Assembly (NCBI GenBank): GCA_013414795.1
Contig: CP058732.1
Coordinates: 2,021,950-2,085,949 of the forward strand
Reading direction: 5' to 3'
DNA: 64,000 bases
Source: Candidatus Kapaibacterium sp.
GTDB lineage: Bacteria; Bacteroidota; Ignavibacteria; Kapaibacteriales; UBA2268
The notes beneath the pieces were generated by a model. It ran no database searches, was not told the DNA's origin, and saw nothing but the letters and a program-made list of their open reading frames with translations. The position numbers were made by a program, and so were the translations under genes. Each line of letters starts with the position of its first letter. The first letter of the stretch is position 1. Below, piece after piece: positions 63,725 through 64,000 of the stretch.

Positions 63725-64000
63725 ATGGAAAAATTTTTAAAAATCTTTAAAGCATTAGGCGACACTCAAAGGCTAAGAATTGTTTCAATTCTTGCCGAAA
63801 CAGAACTATGCGTTTGCCAAATCCAAAGTGTCATTGGTTTCACCGCTGCTACAATATCGCAACATTTGTCGATACTTTCAAACGCTGGCTTGCTGAAATC
63901 AAGGAAAGAGCAAAAATGGGTCTTTTATTCAATAGATTGGGAAAATCTATCCGAACCAATCAAACAATTTCTTCTCTATACGATTGAGCAAATTAAAGAA
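63725..64000 (+). CDS. ArsR-family metal-responsive repressor, N-terminal part
   Basis: 92 codons from the ATG at 63725, running off the right edge. The winged-helix motif (ALGDTQRLRIVSIL, then TAATISQHLSILSNAGLL) is typical of ArsR/SmtB. Cys29 and Cys31 in ELCVC match the CVC metalloid site of arsenic-sensing ArsR proteins. It dissociates from DNA on binding As(III) or similar thiophilic ions. The ATG at 63717 is out of frame. Targets are beyond the window. Confidence 0.9.
   Translation, partial: MEKFLKIFKALGDTQRLRIVSILAETELCVCQIQSVIGFTAATISQHLSILSNAGLLKSRKEQKWVFYSIDWENLSEPIKQFLLYTIEQIKE

Noticed and set aside
1-64000. tRNA, rRNA, CRISPR arrays, transposases, integrases, attachment sites
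   Set aside because: Looked for on both strands; none with recognisable structure or motifs was found.

Overview
The window looks like chromosome from a Gram-negative member of the FCB group (Bacteroidota/Chlorobiota side, possibly Ignavibacteria- or Kapabacteria-like). It is AT-rich by eye. The evidence for this placement is: promoters of the Bacteroidetes type (TTG or TTTG, about 19-20 bases, TAnnTTTG) before several genes; many secreted proteins with type IX secretion (T9SS) C-terminal sorting domains; a PorD-type protein; lipoproteins; OmpA proteins; and a heptose-LPS gene. I see no tRNA, rRNA, CRISPR array, insertion sequence or prophage. The rank below phylum is a guess.

Layout. 1-1922 (minus): start of a nuoG-nuoH Complex I operon. 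2047-8345 (plus): two large paralogous secreted propeller proteins flanking a small Cys-rich secreted protein; the last 546 bp of the two large genes are almost identical and much more GC-rich than the rest. 8495-13882 (minus): four-gene cell-envelope operon whose last product has a PorE-like architecture. 14054-24474: housekeeping genes (class I aminotransferase coupled to ATP-type PEP carboxykinase, mscL, metG, a PrkA-like AAA+ protein on the other strand, cydAB). 24926-29983 (plus): a Cys-rich T9SS protein and a 1158-residue repeat protein. 30061-36064 (minus): S41 protease, an IgGFc-binding-domain T9SS protein, nth and a family 2 glycosyltransferase. 36233-36532: an RRM protein with a structured 5' leader.

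36646-45431 (minus) is one compact operon: PfkB/adenosine-type kinase, a secreted CBM9-like protein, atpZ-like and a second small membrane gene, atpB, E, F, H, A, hldD, atpG. atpD and atpC are absent and must lie elsewhere. A terminator-like hairpin separates atpE from atpF and could set subunit stoichiometry. 45516-47807 (plus): PAP2 phosphatase, lipoprotein EEP-family hydrolase and a secreted class I amidotransferase, tightly coupled. 47795-50489 (minus): two outer-membrane proteins. 50560-53442 (plus): porD and a T9SS propeller protein. 53516-55910 (minus): a ten- or eleven-heme cytochrome lipoprotein with a double-rhodanese lipoprotein. 56083-57330 (plus): a concentrative nucleoside transporter. 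57360-63580 (minus): an OmpA protein with two peptidoglycan-binding domains, a VWA-domain T9SS protein and a small barrel. 63725 to the end (plus): start of an ArsR regulator with its operator.

The strongest leads are the conserved GC-rich C-terminal cassette shared by the two propeller genes, a repeated Cys-rich secreted module seen in two proteins (three copies), the cytochrome/double-rhodanese pair, the PorE-like operon, and the atpE-atpF hairpin. All identifications come from reading the sequence; no database search was run.
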